Shown here piece by piece: positions 35,557 through 44,573 of a stretch of DNA of 64,000 nt (positions are counted from its first letter, which is position 1; every line of letters starts with the position of its first letter). The notes under the pieces are model-generated. The model did no database searches. It was not told the origin of the DNA and worked only from the letters and a program-made list of their open reading frames with translations. Made by a program: the position numbers and the translations under genes. The stretch comes from CAIZGX01 sp964430305 (GTDB taxonomy: Bacteria; Bacteroidota; Bacteroidia; Flavobacteriales_D; Sanyastnellaceae), in contig CAYSEX010000005.1 of the NCBI GenBank assembly GCA_964430305.1, positions 1-64,000 of the forward strand. The letters run 5' to 3'.

Positions 35557-36551
35557 GCGGTAGCAATTTTGTTGACTATGTAAAAATCTGTTGTCGATCA
35601 GGGGCGGGAGGTGCTGGCTCTAGGCACATGCACAGAGAAAAATTCGTTCCAAGAGGGGGGCCTGATGGAGGAAATGGCGGAAGAGGTGGCCACGTTATTA
35701 TTCGAGGAAATAGAAATATTTGGACACTTCTTCATTTAAAGTACCGCAAACATGTTATTGCCGAACCTGGCGAAGGAGGAAGTAGTTCGCACAAATCTGG
35801 AAGACAAGGAAAAGATGAATATTTAGATGTTCCATTGGGAACCATTGCCCGTGATGCCGAGACCGGTGAAATTCACTGCGAAATAACAGAAGATGGTCAA
35901 GAGTTTATTTTAGTCAAAGGTGGTCGCGGCGGGCTAGGAAATCACAATTTCAAGACTTCCACGAACCAAGCCCCAGATTACGCTCAACCCGGAGAACCCG
36001 GATTAGATGAATGGAAAATCTTGGAATTGAAGGTTCTTGCTGACGTGGGGCTTGTTGGGTTTCCAAATGCGGGAAAATCAACTTTACTTTCTGTAGTATC
36101 AGCTGCAAAACCGGAGATTGCAGATTATGCATTCACTACCCTAGTCCCCAATCTAGGTATGGTGCGTTATCGTGATGATCGAAGCTTTGTTATGGCCGAT
36201 ATACCCGGTATAATTGAGGGAGCCTCAGAAGGAAGAGGATTGGGCCACCGTTTCTTGAGACATATTGAACGCAACTCAACTTTGTTATTTATGATTCCTT
36301 GTGATGCAGACAACATTATGAATCAATATAACATTCTCATCAATGAATTGAAAAAATATAACGCTGAGCTGTTAGACAAACCAAGAATACTAGCTATTAC
36401 AAAGTCTGACATGTTAGATGATGAACTCATTGCAGAAATGAAAAAAGAATGTCCAAAAGATATTCCTACTGTTTTTATTTCGGCAGCTGCTCAGAAAAAT
36501 ATAGATACTCTGAAAGACATGCTTTGGAACAGCATTAATTCAGCACTTTAA
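35553..36551 (+). CDS. obgE: Obg/CgtA GTPase
   Basis: Essential ribosome-associated GTPase for 50S maturation and stress control. The 332 residues comprise the glycine-rich Obg domain (1-160, with SGAGGAGS and RGGPDGGNGGRGG), then the G domain: G1 GFPNAGKST, G2/G3 DIPGIIEGASEGRGLG, G4 TKSD, G5 SAAAQ. There is no C-terminal OCT domain, as in many Bacteroidota. Its start overlaps the adk stop (ATGA), an operon seen in other Bacteroidota. The 3' end overlaps the convergent OmpA-domain gene by 4 nt. Confidence 0.95.
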   Translation: MSGSNFVDYVKICCRSGAGGAGSRHMHREKFVPRGGPDGGNGGRGGHVIIRGNRNIWTLLHLKYRKHVIAEPGEGGSSSHKSGRQGKDEYLDVPLGTIARDAETGEIHCEITEDGQEFILVKGGRGGLGNHNFKTSTNQAPDYAQPGEPGLDEWKILELKVLADVGLVGFPNAGKSTLLSVVSAAKPEIADYAFTTLVPNLGMVRYRDDRSFVMADIPGIIEGASEGRGLGHRFLRHIERNSTLLFMIPCDADNIMNQYNILINELKKYNAELLDKPRILAITKSDMLDDELIAEMKKECPKDIPTVFISAAAQKNIDTLKDMLWNSINSAL

Positions 36552-37666
36552 TTGTACTTGGTATATTTCATTTTCACCAACCTGAATTCCACTCTTCTGT
36601 TTTTAGCACGGCCATTATCAGATTCATTCGAAGTAGCGGGGTTTGTGGCGCCGAAATATTCAATTTCCATTCGCTGCCTATCAATTCCTTTATTCTCTAA
36701 AAACTGAATAGCTGAATTAGCACGTGACTTTGAAAGTTCCATATTGTATGCGTCACTACCAATTGCGTCTGTATGTCCAGAAATAATTAAACGCACATGC
36801 TCATTCTTGCGCATGAATGTATAAACCGTCTGAAGCTTTGTAATGGACTCATCTGTTAATTCACTTCTATCAAAATCAAAGTACAAATTATCAAATTGTT
36901 GATCCTCTATTTCTTTCAGTTGATTGGGTGGATCAGTAACCAATTCGGCTAGCAAATCATTTTCACACGAGCACTCCTCTTTTCTCTTCACTAGCCTTGC
37001 AGATACGTCGTCAATGTAAACATAAGCCCATTCACTGAATCCGACATATTGCGCTGTTCTTCGAAGCACACGAGTATTTTTGTCTGAACTGAAATTTCCT
37101 ATGGTTAGATACTCTTCACCACCCTGAGCAGTATATACATTTCCAACTTTGAGCCAACCGTTGGGGTTATCATAAAAGAACAATCTGGGACTATTAATTG
37201 ACGGTGTTATGTCCAAAGCTGCTCCATCAAAATTTGAGAAAGGTTGATCGGAAAAATGAAAACCAAACTGATCGGCAATACACTGGGCATGTTCAGCGCA
37301 AGAAACAAAAGCTTCAACGCAAACAATGTCTCCTTTTTTTAATTTACTTGTCAATTTTGTGTACAAATACTCTCGGTACTCCTTATCCTTCACGGAAAAT
37401 AAGATTAATCCTGCATAACCTACTCCGCTATGTGCCGGTTCGTTACCGAATACGTTTTTTGGAACTCCAACCTGTCTGCTGCATGCGTTGAAGTAATCTG
37501 GTGTACTTATTCCAACCTGCATCCAATTTGGAATTGAGAGCAAATTGCTTTGATTGAAGTCAATTGGACACGACCGAAAATCTTCAAAATTACCATTCAC
37601 AATCAATCCCTGCGCTCCGGCAAAGGTTGAAAGTAGGAAGAATATTAAAAATAATTTTCGATTCAT
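36548..37666 (-). CDS. OmpA-domain envelope protein (paralogue 1)
   Basis: A 372-residue exported protein: signal peptide (MNRKLFLIFFLLSTFAGAQ), a jelly-roll-like N-terminal domain (about 20-235, starting IVNGNFEDFRSC and with VYTAQGGEEYLTIGNF), then a C-terminal OmpA peptidoglycan-binding domain (about 265-370). The OmpA part has ISGHTDAIGSDAYNMELSKSRA and NGRAKNRRVEFRL with the expected Asp and Arg. It is probably tethered to the cell wall with a surface or periplasmic binding domain. It shares this architecture with the upstream neighbour. The ATG at 37666 is used because an earlier start lies inside a terminator hairpin. Confidence 0.78.
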   Translation of the reverse strand: MNRKLFLIFFLLSTFAGAQGLIVNGNFEDFRSCPIDFNQSNLLSIPNWMQVGISTPDYFNACSRQVGVPKNVFGNEPAHSGVGYAGLILFSVKDKEYREYLYTKLTSKLKKGDIVCVEAFVSCAEHAQCIADQFGFHFSDQPFSNFDGAALDITPSINSPRLFFYDNPNGWLKVGNVYTAQGGEEYLTIGNFSSDKNTRVLRRTAQYVGFSEWAYVYIDDVSARLVKRKEECSCENDLLAELVTDPPNQLKEIEDQQFDNLYFDFDRSELTDESITKLQTVYTFMRKNEHVRLIISGHTDAIGSDAYNMELSKSRANSAIQFLENKGIDRQRMEIEYFGATNPATSNESDNGRAKNRRVEFRLVKMKYTKYN

Positions 37667-37670
37667 TTTC

Positions 37671-37708
37671 TTTAAAACAAAACTGGGGAACAAATTATTG
37701 TTCCCCAG
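37671..37708 (-). terminator. Rho-independent terminator between the OmpA paralogues
   Basis: A perfect 11 bp stem (CTGGGGAACAA, 37683-37693, with 37698-37708; 4 nt loop) followed on the minus strand by a T-rich stretch (plus 37671-37682). It ends the transcript of hemE and paralogue 2, or attenuates read-through into paralogue 1. Confidence 0.8.
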
Positions 37709-37730
37709 CTCCGCTTTAAATACTTTTCAA

Positions 37731-38903
37731 CTATTTCACCTTGAATATTACTCTTCTGTTTTGAGCGTGTCCAGATGGCGAATCAAACGTGCTAGCAGGC
37801 TCTGTTGCATCTTTTGAAACAACTGAAATACGAGCACCATTTATTCCGGCCGCAACTAATGCCGCCTTAACAGACTCTGCACGCTTCATGGCCATGTTTT
37901 CAAACTCTGGATCAAGTTTAGCTTCTTCCACTTCATCCATATCAACGTGTCCAGTTAACTCTATACGAAGTGTCGGATTTGATTTCAAAATCGCGATCAT
38001 TTCACCCATCAATTCAGAGAACTGACCAGGAATCTCGGCATTCAATTGTGCAAAATAAACCGCAGACATATTGATGATTTCCTCTGGTTTAGCCATTGGA
38101 GGTCGAGCTGATGACGATGAGTAAATTACATCACTTTCCTGTTCCATTTTCTTCACACAATTGCATTGACTCTTAGCTTCTACCTCAACAATATCAATAT
38201 TATCAATGTAATAATAAGCGCCGTTAAACGGAGTTCCTGTTACACCTGCTGGCTTCTTTACTTTTTCTCGCACCATAGCATCCTCAGCCCCAAAACAACC
38301 TACAACAATGTATTCTTCACCACCCTTTGCTGTATACATACCACACAGATGCTCCCAACCGTCCATATTCTTTACAATGGCGTTTTCATGAGCAGTAATC
38401 TGCGGTGTGAAATCGAGTGATCCATCATCAGACTTTTGAACTTTCTTTTCACTCACAAATATTCCAACATTGTTTACCGCCTCTTTCGACATATCTGCTA
38501 GACTGATGCTGTATTTGATGCAATATTTTTTTCCAGCTTCAAGCTTTTTATTCAGCTTAATTTCCAAATAAGTACGGTATTTCTTTTTGGCATCTTTGGT
38601 AAAGGCAATAAAACCTGCCATAGCTGAACCTCCAGCTGGTTTTTGTGTGCCATAATCATTGCTCGTTGGCTTCAATTTAACATTTTTTGCTCCATCGAAA
38701 TATAAATCCGCAAAAGTTGCCCTTGGCGTGAACCAAGGTGATGCGAATTCAACACCCCCTGCAGCTTTAATTGATTTCGGCTCAAACTCTTCAAAACCAC
38801 CATTGGTGATGAAGTCCTTTGATCCTGATGATTGATTTTTCTGTGCGAAGACCACCACTTGAAGCAGCGCGCAAAACGCAACAAAAATTGATTTTACTTT
38901 CAT
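37731..38903 (-). CDS. OmpA-domain envelope protein (paralogue 2)
   Basis: A 390-residue exported protein with the same order as its neighbour: signal peptide (MKVKSIFVAFCALLQVVVFAQ), jelly-roll-like domain (about 30-235; FITNGGFEEF at its start, YTAKGGEEYIVVG near its end) and an OmpA-like C-terminus (ELTGHVDMDEVE, then SPSGHAQNRRVIFKV). The shared NG.FE and TA.GGEEY motifs argue for tandem duplication with strong divergence. The ATG overlaps the hemE stop (ATGA), so it is translationally coupled to haem synthesis, which is unexpected. A strong terminator follows. Confidence 0.78.
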   Translation of the reverse strand: MKVKSIFVAFCALLQVVVFAQKNQSSGSKDFITNGGFEEFEPKSIKAAGGVEFASPWFTPRATFADLYFDGAKNVKLKPTSNDYGTQKPAGGSAMAGFIAFTKDAKKKYRTYLEIKLNKKLEAGKKYCIKYSISLADMSKEAVNNVGIFVSEKKVQKSDDGSLDFTPQITAHENAIVKNMDGWEHLCGMYTAKGGEEYIVVGCFGAEDAMVREKVKKPAGVTGTPFNGAYYYIDNIDIVEVEAKSQCNCVKKMEQESDVIYSSSSARPPMAKPEEIINMSAVYFAQLNAEIPGQFSELMGEMIAILKSNPTLRIELTGHVDMDEVEEAKLDPEFENMAMKRAESVKAALVAAGINGARISVVSKDATEPASTFDSPSGHAQNRRVIFKVK

Positions 38904-39934
38904 ATTTGATTTGTTTGGTTGTTTTTAATTGTATCTATAAAACATTTCAGATTATCTGGATGTATATCTGGATAAACTCCGTGGCCTAAGTTAGCAATAT
39001 GTTTTTGAGTACCAAAGTTTTGAAGCATTTCCTTGGTTGATTTCTCTATCTCCCCAAAAGACCCATAAAGTGCAGATGGATCTAAATTTCCTTGAACAGT
39101 TTTTAGACCTGACCAAGCTCTGGCTTGTTTCGGAGTCACAGTCCAATCGTATCCTATGGTTTCCAATTCTGATTCCGCAAACCATTCGGAAGCATACCAA
39201 GCTCCTTTGGCGAAAATGGTTCGAGGCACTTCAGGAATGGACTTGAAAATTTGTTTAATATAAGGCAAAGCAAACTCTTTGTATAGGTCTGGACCTAAGA
39301 CTCCAGCCCATGAATCGAACAGTTGTATGAGGTTGGCTCCTGCTGTTATTTGCATTTTTAAATACTCAATGGTTGCTTCTGAAATTTTCGAAAGCAATGA
39401 ATGGGCCAAAAATGGATTTTCCCTCAGCATGCGCCTTGCCTTTGAAAACTCTTTACTCCCTTGTCCTTCCACCATATAACAAAATATGGTAAATGGTGCT
39501 CCCGCGAAACCGATTAAAGGCACCCGACTATTCAATTCAGCTTTTGTTAATTGAATGGCCCTAGACACATAATCCAATTTCAATGGAATTTCACTGGTTG
39601 ACAATCGAGAAACATCGTGTTCTGTCCGAATCACCTCAGGGAATCTGGGACCTTTTCCTTCATCCATTTCATAGGGCAAACCCAATGCTTCTGGAATTAC
39701 TAAAATGTCCGAGAAAATAATAGCAGCATCTACACCAAGAATATCCACAGGTTGAAGAGTTACCTCACAAGCCAATTCTGGAGTTCGAACTAAATGAATA
39801 AAAGATCCTGCTCTAGCTCGTGTTGCTCTGTATTCTGGGAGGACACGACCAGCTTGACGCATCACCCAAACCGGAGTTCGTTCCACTTGTTCGCCTCTAG
39901 CCGCGCGTATCAACAAATCATTCTTCAATTGCAT
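38900..39934 (-). CDS. hemE: Uroporphyrinogen decarboxylase
   Basis: Removes four acetate carboxyls from uroporphyrinogen III to give coproporphyrinogen III in haem synthesis. The N-terminal PVWVMRQAGRVLPEYR, substrate Asp region IIFSDILVIPEALG, GFAGAPFTIFCYMVEG and NLGHGVYPDIHPDN are all conserved. The ATG at 39934 gives the normal 344 residues; the open frame upstream to 40036 runs into the divergent MOSC gene and is not conserved. A TACTTTTG box ends 5 nt before the ATG. Confidence 0.95.
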   Translation of the reverse strand: MQLKNDLLIRAARGEQVERTPVWVMRQAGRVLPEYRATRARAGSFIHLVRTPELACEVTLQPVDILGVDAAIIFSDILVIPEALGLPYEMDEGKGPRFPEVIRTEHDVSRLSTSEIPLKLDYVSRAIQLTKAELNSRVPLIGFAGAPFTIFCYMVEGQGSKEFSKARRMLRENPFLAHSLLSKISEATIEYLKMQITAGANLIQLFDSWAGVLGPDLYKEFALPYIKQIFKSIPEVPRTIFAKGAWYASEWFAESELETIGYDWTVTPKQARAWSGLKTVQGNLDPSALYGSFGEIEKSTKEMLQNFGTQKHIANLGHGVYPDIHPDNLKCFIDTIKNNQTNQI

Positions 39935-39939
39935 GGGCG

Positions 39940-39947
39940 CAAAAGTA
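39940..39947 (-). promoter_or_regulatory. -7 promoter box of hemE
   Basis: Minus-strand TACTTTTG matches TAnnTTTG and ends 5 nt before the hemE ATG, so the predicted transcript is nearly leaderless. It sits in the 38 nt divergent gap with the MOSC gene. Confidence 0.45.
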
Positions 39948-39972
39948 CTGCATATCGTTTTACCTTCGCTAC

Positions 39973-40758
39973 ATGGTCTTGGATCAAATCTGGGTATATC
40001 CAATAAAATCTCTACCGGGATGCCGCGTACAATCAACCGAATTGCAATGGACTGGCTGTACTTTCGACCGTTCCTTTATGCTCATGGATGCTTCAGGGAA
40101 TAAAATAACTCAACGAACACATCCCTTGCTTTCCCAGATTCAAATTGAAATTCAAAATGAAACAGCGTTTATTCGATTCAATAACCAAGAAATAAATTTG
40201 AATTTAACAACTGATTTTCACGGTACATTGATTCGTGGAAAGGTATGGGATGATGATATCTTGGGAGTTGATGTTGGTAAGATTTTTTCAGATTTTTTCA
40301 GTGACGCACTCAATGAAAATGTGATACTCATCAAACAAACGGGAGAGAGAAAAAACAAATTACCGAATAGCTCGCTAGTTAAAAGCAGTCTTGCAGACAG
40401 CCTTCCACTTTTAGTCTCGGGAACCGCGAGTTTAAAACACATCCAAGACAAGCTAAGTGATGATTATAATTTTATGCATTTCAGACCCAACTTGGTCATT
40501 GAAACTGCTGAACCCTTTATTGAGGATAACGTATCTGGCTTTCGAATAAGCTCCGCTGAATTGCATTTTGGTAAGCGTTGCGGGAGGTGCTCCATGGTAA
40601 ACGTAAATCCCGAAGATGGATCAGTTCATAAAAATAGACTTCGAGAATTGGGAAAAATAAGACTAGAGAATAACAAGATTTATTTTGGATCGCTCTACTA
40701 CCCTTCTTCACTTGGACGCATTTCCGAAGGAGATCAAATTACCCCTATTTTTGAATAA
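39973..40758 (+). CDS. MOSC-domain protein
   Basis: A 261-residue protein with the MOSC N-terminal barrel (about 1-110, IWVYPIKSLPGCRVQS and GCTFDRSFMLMDASGN) and the MOSC domain (about 120-260). The family's Cys is in FGKRCGRCSMVNVNP. MOSC proteins handle molybdenum-cofactor-bound sulfur or act as Moco-dependent reductases such as YcbX and mARC; the substrate is unknown. It could depend on the same cofactor as the YdeP-like enzyme, but that gene is 29 kb away. The start at 39973 follows a TACCTTCG box by 4 nt. Confidence 0.85.
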   Translation: MVLDQIWVYPIKSLPGCRVQSTELQWTGCTFDRSFMLMDASGNKITQRTHPLLSQIQIEIQNETAFIRFNNQEINLNLTTDFHGTLIRGKVWDDDILGVDVGKIFSDFFSDALNENVILIKQTGERKNKLPNSSLVKSSLADSLPLLVSGTASLKHIQDKLSDDYNFMHFRPNLVIETAEPFIEDNVSGFRISSAELHFGKRCGRCSMVNVNPEDGSVHKNRLRELGKIRLENNKIYFGSLYYPSSLGRISEGDQITPIFE

Positions 40759-40772
40759 ATTTTACTTCAAAC

Positions 40773-41531
40773 ATGCCATTCAAAACCAAATTAGCTTCAC
40801 TTCTATTTCTGCTGTTTTGCATGTGCACGCATGCCCAATGGCAGGTTCGAGACAGTTCACTTTTTAACCCGCATGTTTCTGTTGGATTTGGATATTCCAC
40901 TCCCCTTTTTGATATGGCCAAAAGGTTCGGAAACAACGGACATTTGGACTTAGGATTTCATATAAAAGCAAAAAACAATTGGTATTATGGCGCCCAATTT
41001 AGCTACCTCTATGGCAATCAAGTCTCCGAGCCTGGGCTCATGAATAATTTAATTACGAATGATAATCTCATTTTGGCTGACAATGGAGAGGTTGCAAGTG
41101 TTTTCATACAGGAGCGAGGTTTTCACACTGCACTTGAGGGAGGGCGTGTTTTCAATTTTGTTGGACCCAATCCGAACAGTGGATTACTAATCAAAGGAGG
41201 TATTGGCTTTCTTCAACATAAAATTCGGCTTGAACATCAGGAATCAAAAATTACGCAATTGGAAGGTGATTATGTCAAAGGGTATGATCGTTTAACCAAT
41301 GGTTTTGCCTTGTCTGAGTTTGTTGGATACTACAACATGAGTAACAACAGATTGGTTAATTTTTACATCGGAGCATATGCCATTCAAGGATACACCGCAT
41401 GCAGAAGAGATTTTAATTTCGACACCCAAACTTATAATTCCGGTATGCGCCGCGATTGGCTCATTGGAATTCGAGGAGGATGGATCTTGAATCTTTATGA
41501 ACGTGCACCAAATGACTTCTACATTTACTAA
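40773..41531 (+). CDS. Conserved outer-membrane beta-barrel-like protein upstream of waaA
   Basis: A 252-residue exported protein (signal peptide MPFKTKLASLLFLLFCMCTHAQ). Alternating aromatic strands (VSVGFGYSTPLFDMA, WYYGAQFSYLYGN, LLIKGGIGFLQHKI, FYIGAYAIQGYT) suggest an 8-10 strand outer-membrane barrel. I do not know an assigned function. It starts 14 nt after the MOSC gene and its stop overlaps the waaA start (TAATG); that coupling suggests a role in lipopolysaccharide or outer-membrane assembly, which is inference. Confidence 0.68.
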   Translation: MPFKTKLASLLFLLFCMCTHAQWQVRDSSLFNPHVSVGFGYSTPLFDMAKRFGNNGHLDLGFHIKAKNNWYYGAQFSYLYGNQVSEPGLMNNLITNDNLILADNGEVASVFIQERGFHTALEGGRVFNFVGPNPNSGLLIKGGIGFLQHKIRLEHQESKITQLEGDYVKGYDRLTNGFALSEFVGYYNMSNNRLVNFYIGAYAIQGYTACRRDFNFDTQTYNSGMRRDWLIGIRGGWILNLYERAPNDFYIY

Positions 41532-42760
41532 TGCAGCTTCTGTATTCCATATGTGTTGAATTGCTGTGGTGGCTTGCACTTCCTTTCCTTCTCATAAAAG
41601 AAAGATTTAGAAAAGTTTTCTTTGCTAGGTTACAGCAAAAAAAAACTTTTAAGGATGCCATTCGCAATGAAAATCTAGCTGAACCTGTTGTTTGGTTTCA
41701 CTGCGCTTCACTTGGAGAATTTGAACAAGCACGACCGGTTATTGAATCCTACAGGAAGCAATATCCAACTCACTTCCTTGCTCTTACTTTTTTCTCGGAT
41801 AGTGGCTTCGACCAGAAAAAAAATTATGCATCTGTCAATTGGATTGGCTACTTGCCTTTTGATCGCTATTTTCAAACACGCCAATTCATCCGAAACTTGA
41901 ATCCCTCTGTAGCATTTTTTGTGAAATACGAAGTGTGGCCCAATGTATTTTTCGAACTAAAAAAAAGAAGTGTGCCTCTTCATTTATTTTCAGCTCGTTT
42001 CCGAACGGAGCAACGCTTCTTCGGCACGTTTTCATTCTTCTGGAAGACCGTGTTACAAAGTGTGAAGCAGTTTTACGTTCAAGATGAGATATCTGAACAA
42101 GCACTTCGTGCATTGGGATTTGAAAATGTTGTAGTAACCGGAGACACCCGATTTGATCGTGTCTTGGAAATTTCAAAAGCAGATCTATCGAGCATTCAAA
42201 CGCGAATTGACCACTGGAAAAGATCTTCAAAAATTTTAGTTCTCGGGTCTAGCTATATAACCGAAGAACAATTATCGAATTCTTGGCTGAAGGCAAACCC
42301 AGCCTGGAAAGTTATTGTGGTTCCCCATGAGGTTACCCCCGATCGAATAACCGAAATTCAAAATGCATTTTGCGAATTTGAAATTCAACTATGGAGTTCA
42401 TTCGCGGACGAAAACAAATCAAGAATACTTGTCATTGATACCGTTGGATTATTATCTCGGCTGTATGCTTTTGCCGACATGGTAGTCATTGGAGGTGGAT
42501 TCAACAAAGGAATTCACAACACATTGGAAGCCGCGGTGTACGACACACCTTTGTGCTTCGGACCAAAACACATGAACTTTCAAGAAGCAGTAGAATTATT
42601 GAAATGTGCTGCCGCATTCACCTTCTCGAATGAAGATGAATTCAACACATGCATGCATTGCATGGAACAAAAGATATCGTCTTCAGGTGGTGCTCATTAT
42701 GTAATGAAAAATGCAGGTGCAACTGCGAAAATTTTGAACATCGCATTATCTAAAAATTAA
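41531..42760 (+). CDS. waaA: 3-deoxy-D-manno-octulosonate (Kdo) transferase
   Basis: Glycosyltransferase (GT30, then a GT-B C-terminal half) adding Kdo to lipid IVA in lipopolysaccharide core synthesis at the inner membrane. The N-terminal anchor helix (about 3-20), FHCASLGEFEQARPVIE with the catalytic Glu, FVKYEVWPN and the C-terminal GGFNKGIHNTLEAA...CFGPKH nucleotide-binding region are all clear. The 409-residue length is normal. Its ATG overlaps the preceding stop (TAATG). Whether it adds one or two Kdo residues cannot be told. Confidence 0.93.
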   Translation: MQLLYSICVELLWWLALPFLLIKERFRKVFFARLQQKKTFKDAIRNENLAEPVVWFHCASLGEFEQARPVIESYRKQYPTHFLALTFFSDSGFDQKKNYASVNWIGYLPFDRYFQTRQFIRNLNPSVAFFVKYEVWPNVFFELKKRSVPLHLFSARFRTEQRFFGTFSFFWKTVLQSVKQFYVQDEISEQALRALGFENVVVTGDTRFDRVLEISKADLSSIQTRIDHWKRSSKILVLGSSYITEEQLSNSWLKANPAWKVIVVPHEVTPDRITEIQNAFCEFEIQLWSSFADENKSRILVIDTVGLLSRLYAFADMVVIGGGFNKGIHNTLEAAVYDTPLCFGPKHMNFQEAVELLKCAAAFTFSNEDEFNTCMHCMEQKISSSGGAHYVMKNAGATAKILNIALSKN

Positions 42761-42765
42761 GCTAC

Positions 42766-42773
42766 TATCTTTG
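42766..42773 (+). promoter_or_regulatory. -7 promoter box of ettA
   Basis: TATCTTTG, a perfect TAnnTTTG match, ends 16 nt before the ettA ATG in the 29 nt gap after waaA, so ettA probably has its own promoter. Confidence 0.5.
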
Positions 42774-42789
42774 CCGCTCATTACAACTT

Positions 42790-44472
42790 ATGAGCGACAA
42801 AAAAATTATTTTCTCAATGGTGGGAGTCAACAAATACACTCCCCAAGGAAAACATATTATTAAAGATATATACCTCTCTTTCTTTTACGGAGCGAAGATT
42901 GGAATCATTGGATTAAACGGTGCGGGTAAATCTACCGTTATGAAAATCATTGCCGGTTTAGATCAAAACTTCCAAGGAGACGTTGTTTGGTCTTCTGGAT
43001 ATAGCGTTGGCTATTTGCCTCAGGAACCTGAATTGGATGATACGAAAACGGTTCGCGAAATTGTAGAGGAAGGTGTGAAACCCATTACAGATGCGCTGAA
43101 AGAGTACGAAGAAATCAATGCGAAATTCTGTGATGAAGAAATTTTAAATGATCCAGATAAGATGCAAGCTTTGATGGACAGACAAGCCGCAGTTCAGGAT
43201 CAGATTGAAGCACTCGGAGGATGGGATTTAGACACAAAGCTGGCTATAGCTATGGATGCGCTGCGCTGCCCTGAAGAGGATGCTGTAATTCAAAATCTTT
43301 CTGGTGGTGAACGAAGAAGAGTTGCTTTGTGTCGTTTGTTATTGCAACAACCAGACGTTTTGTTGTTAGATGAGCCTACCAACCACTTAGATGCTGAAAG
43401 CGTTTATTGGTTAGAACAACATCTTCAGCAATATCCGGGTACTGTATTGGCCGTAACCCACGACCGCTATTTCCTTGATAATGTGGCGGGATGGATTCTT
43501 GAGTTGGATCGTGGTGAGGGTATTCCGTGGGAAGGAAATTACAGCGGTTGGTTAGATCAAAAATCGAAACGCCTTGCCGCTGAGGAAAAACAAGAGAGCA
43601 AGCGCCGCAAAATCTTGGAGCGCGAGTTAGAATGGGTTAGAATGAATCCGAAAGGAAGGCACGCCAAGAATAAAGCTCGTTTGCAGAACTATGATAAAAT
43701 GATGGCTGAAGGTGAACGTGAGAAGGAAGCTAAATTGGAAATTCCAATTCCAAATGGACCACGATTAGGGAATGAGGTTATAGTAGCTGATCAAATTTCT
43801 AAATCGTTCGGAGATCGTTTACTCATTGAAAATTTAAGCTTTAAACTTCCTCCTGCTGGCATTGTTGGTGTAATTGGTCCGAACGGAGCAGGAAAAACCA
43901 CTCTTTTCCGAATGATCATGGGGGAAGAGGCGCCTGATTCTGGAACTTTCAAAGTTGGAGAAACAGTTCAAATTGGTTATGTAGATCAGCGACATCATGA
44001 AATAGATTTAAATAAATCAGTTTGGGAGGTGGTTAGTGGAGGAAACGAAGTCATTGAAATTGGAGGACAAACCATTAACTCGCGTGCGTATTGCAGCAAG
44101 TTCAACTTTGCCGGAGGTGATCAACAGAAAAAATGCGGAGTACTGTCAGGTGGCGAAAGAAATAGACTTCATTTGGCCATGACACTGAAGACGGAGGCCA
44201 ATGTGCTTTTACTTGATGAGCCAACCAATGACATTGACGTGAACACCCTTCGCGCATTGGAAGAGGGGATTGAGAGTTTTGCCGGATGTGCGGTGGTTAT
44301 TAGTCACGACAGATGGTTTTTAGATCGTATTTGCACCCACATACTTGCATTCGAAGGAGATTCACAAGTTGTTTATTTCGAAGGCACGTATTCAGAATAC
44401 GAAGAGAATAAAAGAAAACGCCTCGGCGACTCCGGACCAACCCGAATTAAGTACAAAAAACTTACACGTTAA
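42790..44472 (+). CDS. ettA: Energy-dependent translational throttle protein EttA (ABC-F)
   Basis: Soluble twin-ATPase that binds the ribosomal E site and gates the first elongation steps according to ATP/ADP ratio. Cassette 1: GLNGAGKST, LSGGERRRVALCRL, LLLDEPTNHLDAES. Cassette 2: GPNGAGKTT, LSGGERNRLHLAMTL, LLLDEPTNDIDV. The EttA arm insertion (about 90-140) and the linker KGRHAKNKARLQNYDKM are present. The 560-residue length fits EttA rather than Uup or YbiT. It is preceded by its own TATCTTTG box. Confidence 0.93.
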   Translation: MSDKKIIFSMVGVNKYTPQGKHIIKDIYLSFFYGAKIGIIGLNGAGKSTVMKIIAGLDQNFQGDVVWSSGYSVGYLPQEPELDDTKTVREIVEEGVKPITDALKEYEEINAKFCDEEILNDPDKMQALMDRQAAVQDQIEALGGWDLDTKLAIAMDALRCPEEDAVIQNLSGGERRRVALCRLLLQQPDVLLLDEPTNHLDAESVYWLEQHLQQYPGTVLAVTHDRYFLDNVAGWILELDRGEGIPWEGNYSGWLDQKSKRLAAEEKQESKRRKILERELEWVRMNPKGRHAKNKARLQNYDKMMAEGEREKEAKLEIPIPNGPRLGNEVIVADQISKSFGDRLLIENLSFKLPPAGIVGVIGPNGAGKTTLFRMIMGEEAPDSGTFKVGETVQIGYVDQRHHEIDLNKSVWEVVSGGNEVIEIGGQTINSRAYCSKFNFAGGDQQKKCGVLSGGERNRLHLAMTLKTEANVLLLDEPTNDIDVNTLRALEEGIESFAGCAVVISHDRWFLDRICTHILAFEGDSQVVYFEGTYSEYEENKRKRLGDSGPTRIKYKKLTR

Positions 44473-44573
44473 TCGTTTTTGTTTTCAACGCACTGAAGTT
44501 GCAAAAGTTATTGCATACAAGTAACCTTGATTGCACAATCTTCGTTACTTTAGATTAGCGAAATAGGTACATT

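Noticed and set aside
39935..40036. Extended hemE start at 40036
   Set aside because: It would overlap the divergent MOSC gene by 64 nt and add residues absent from the family; the ATG at 39934 is right.
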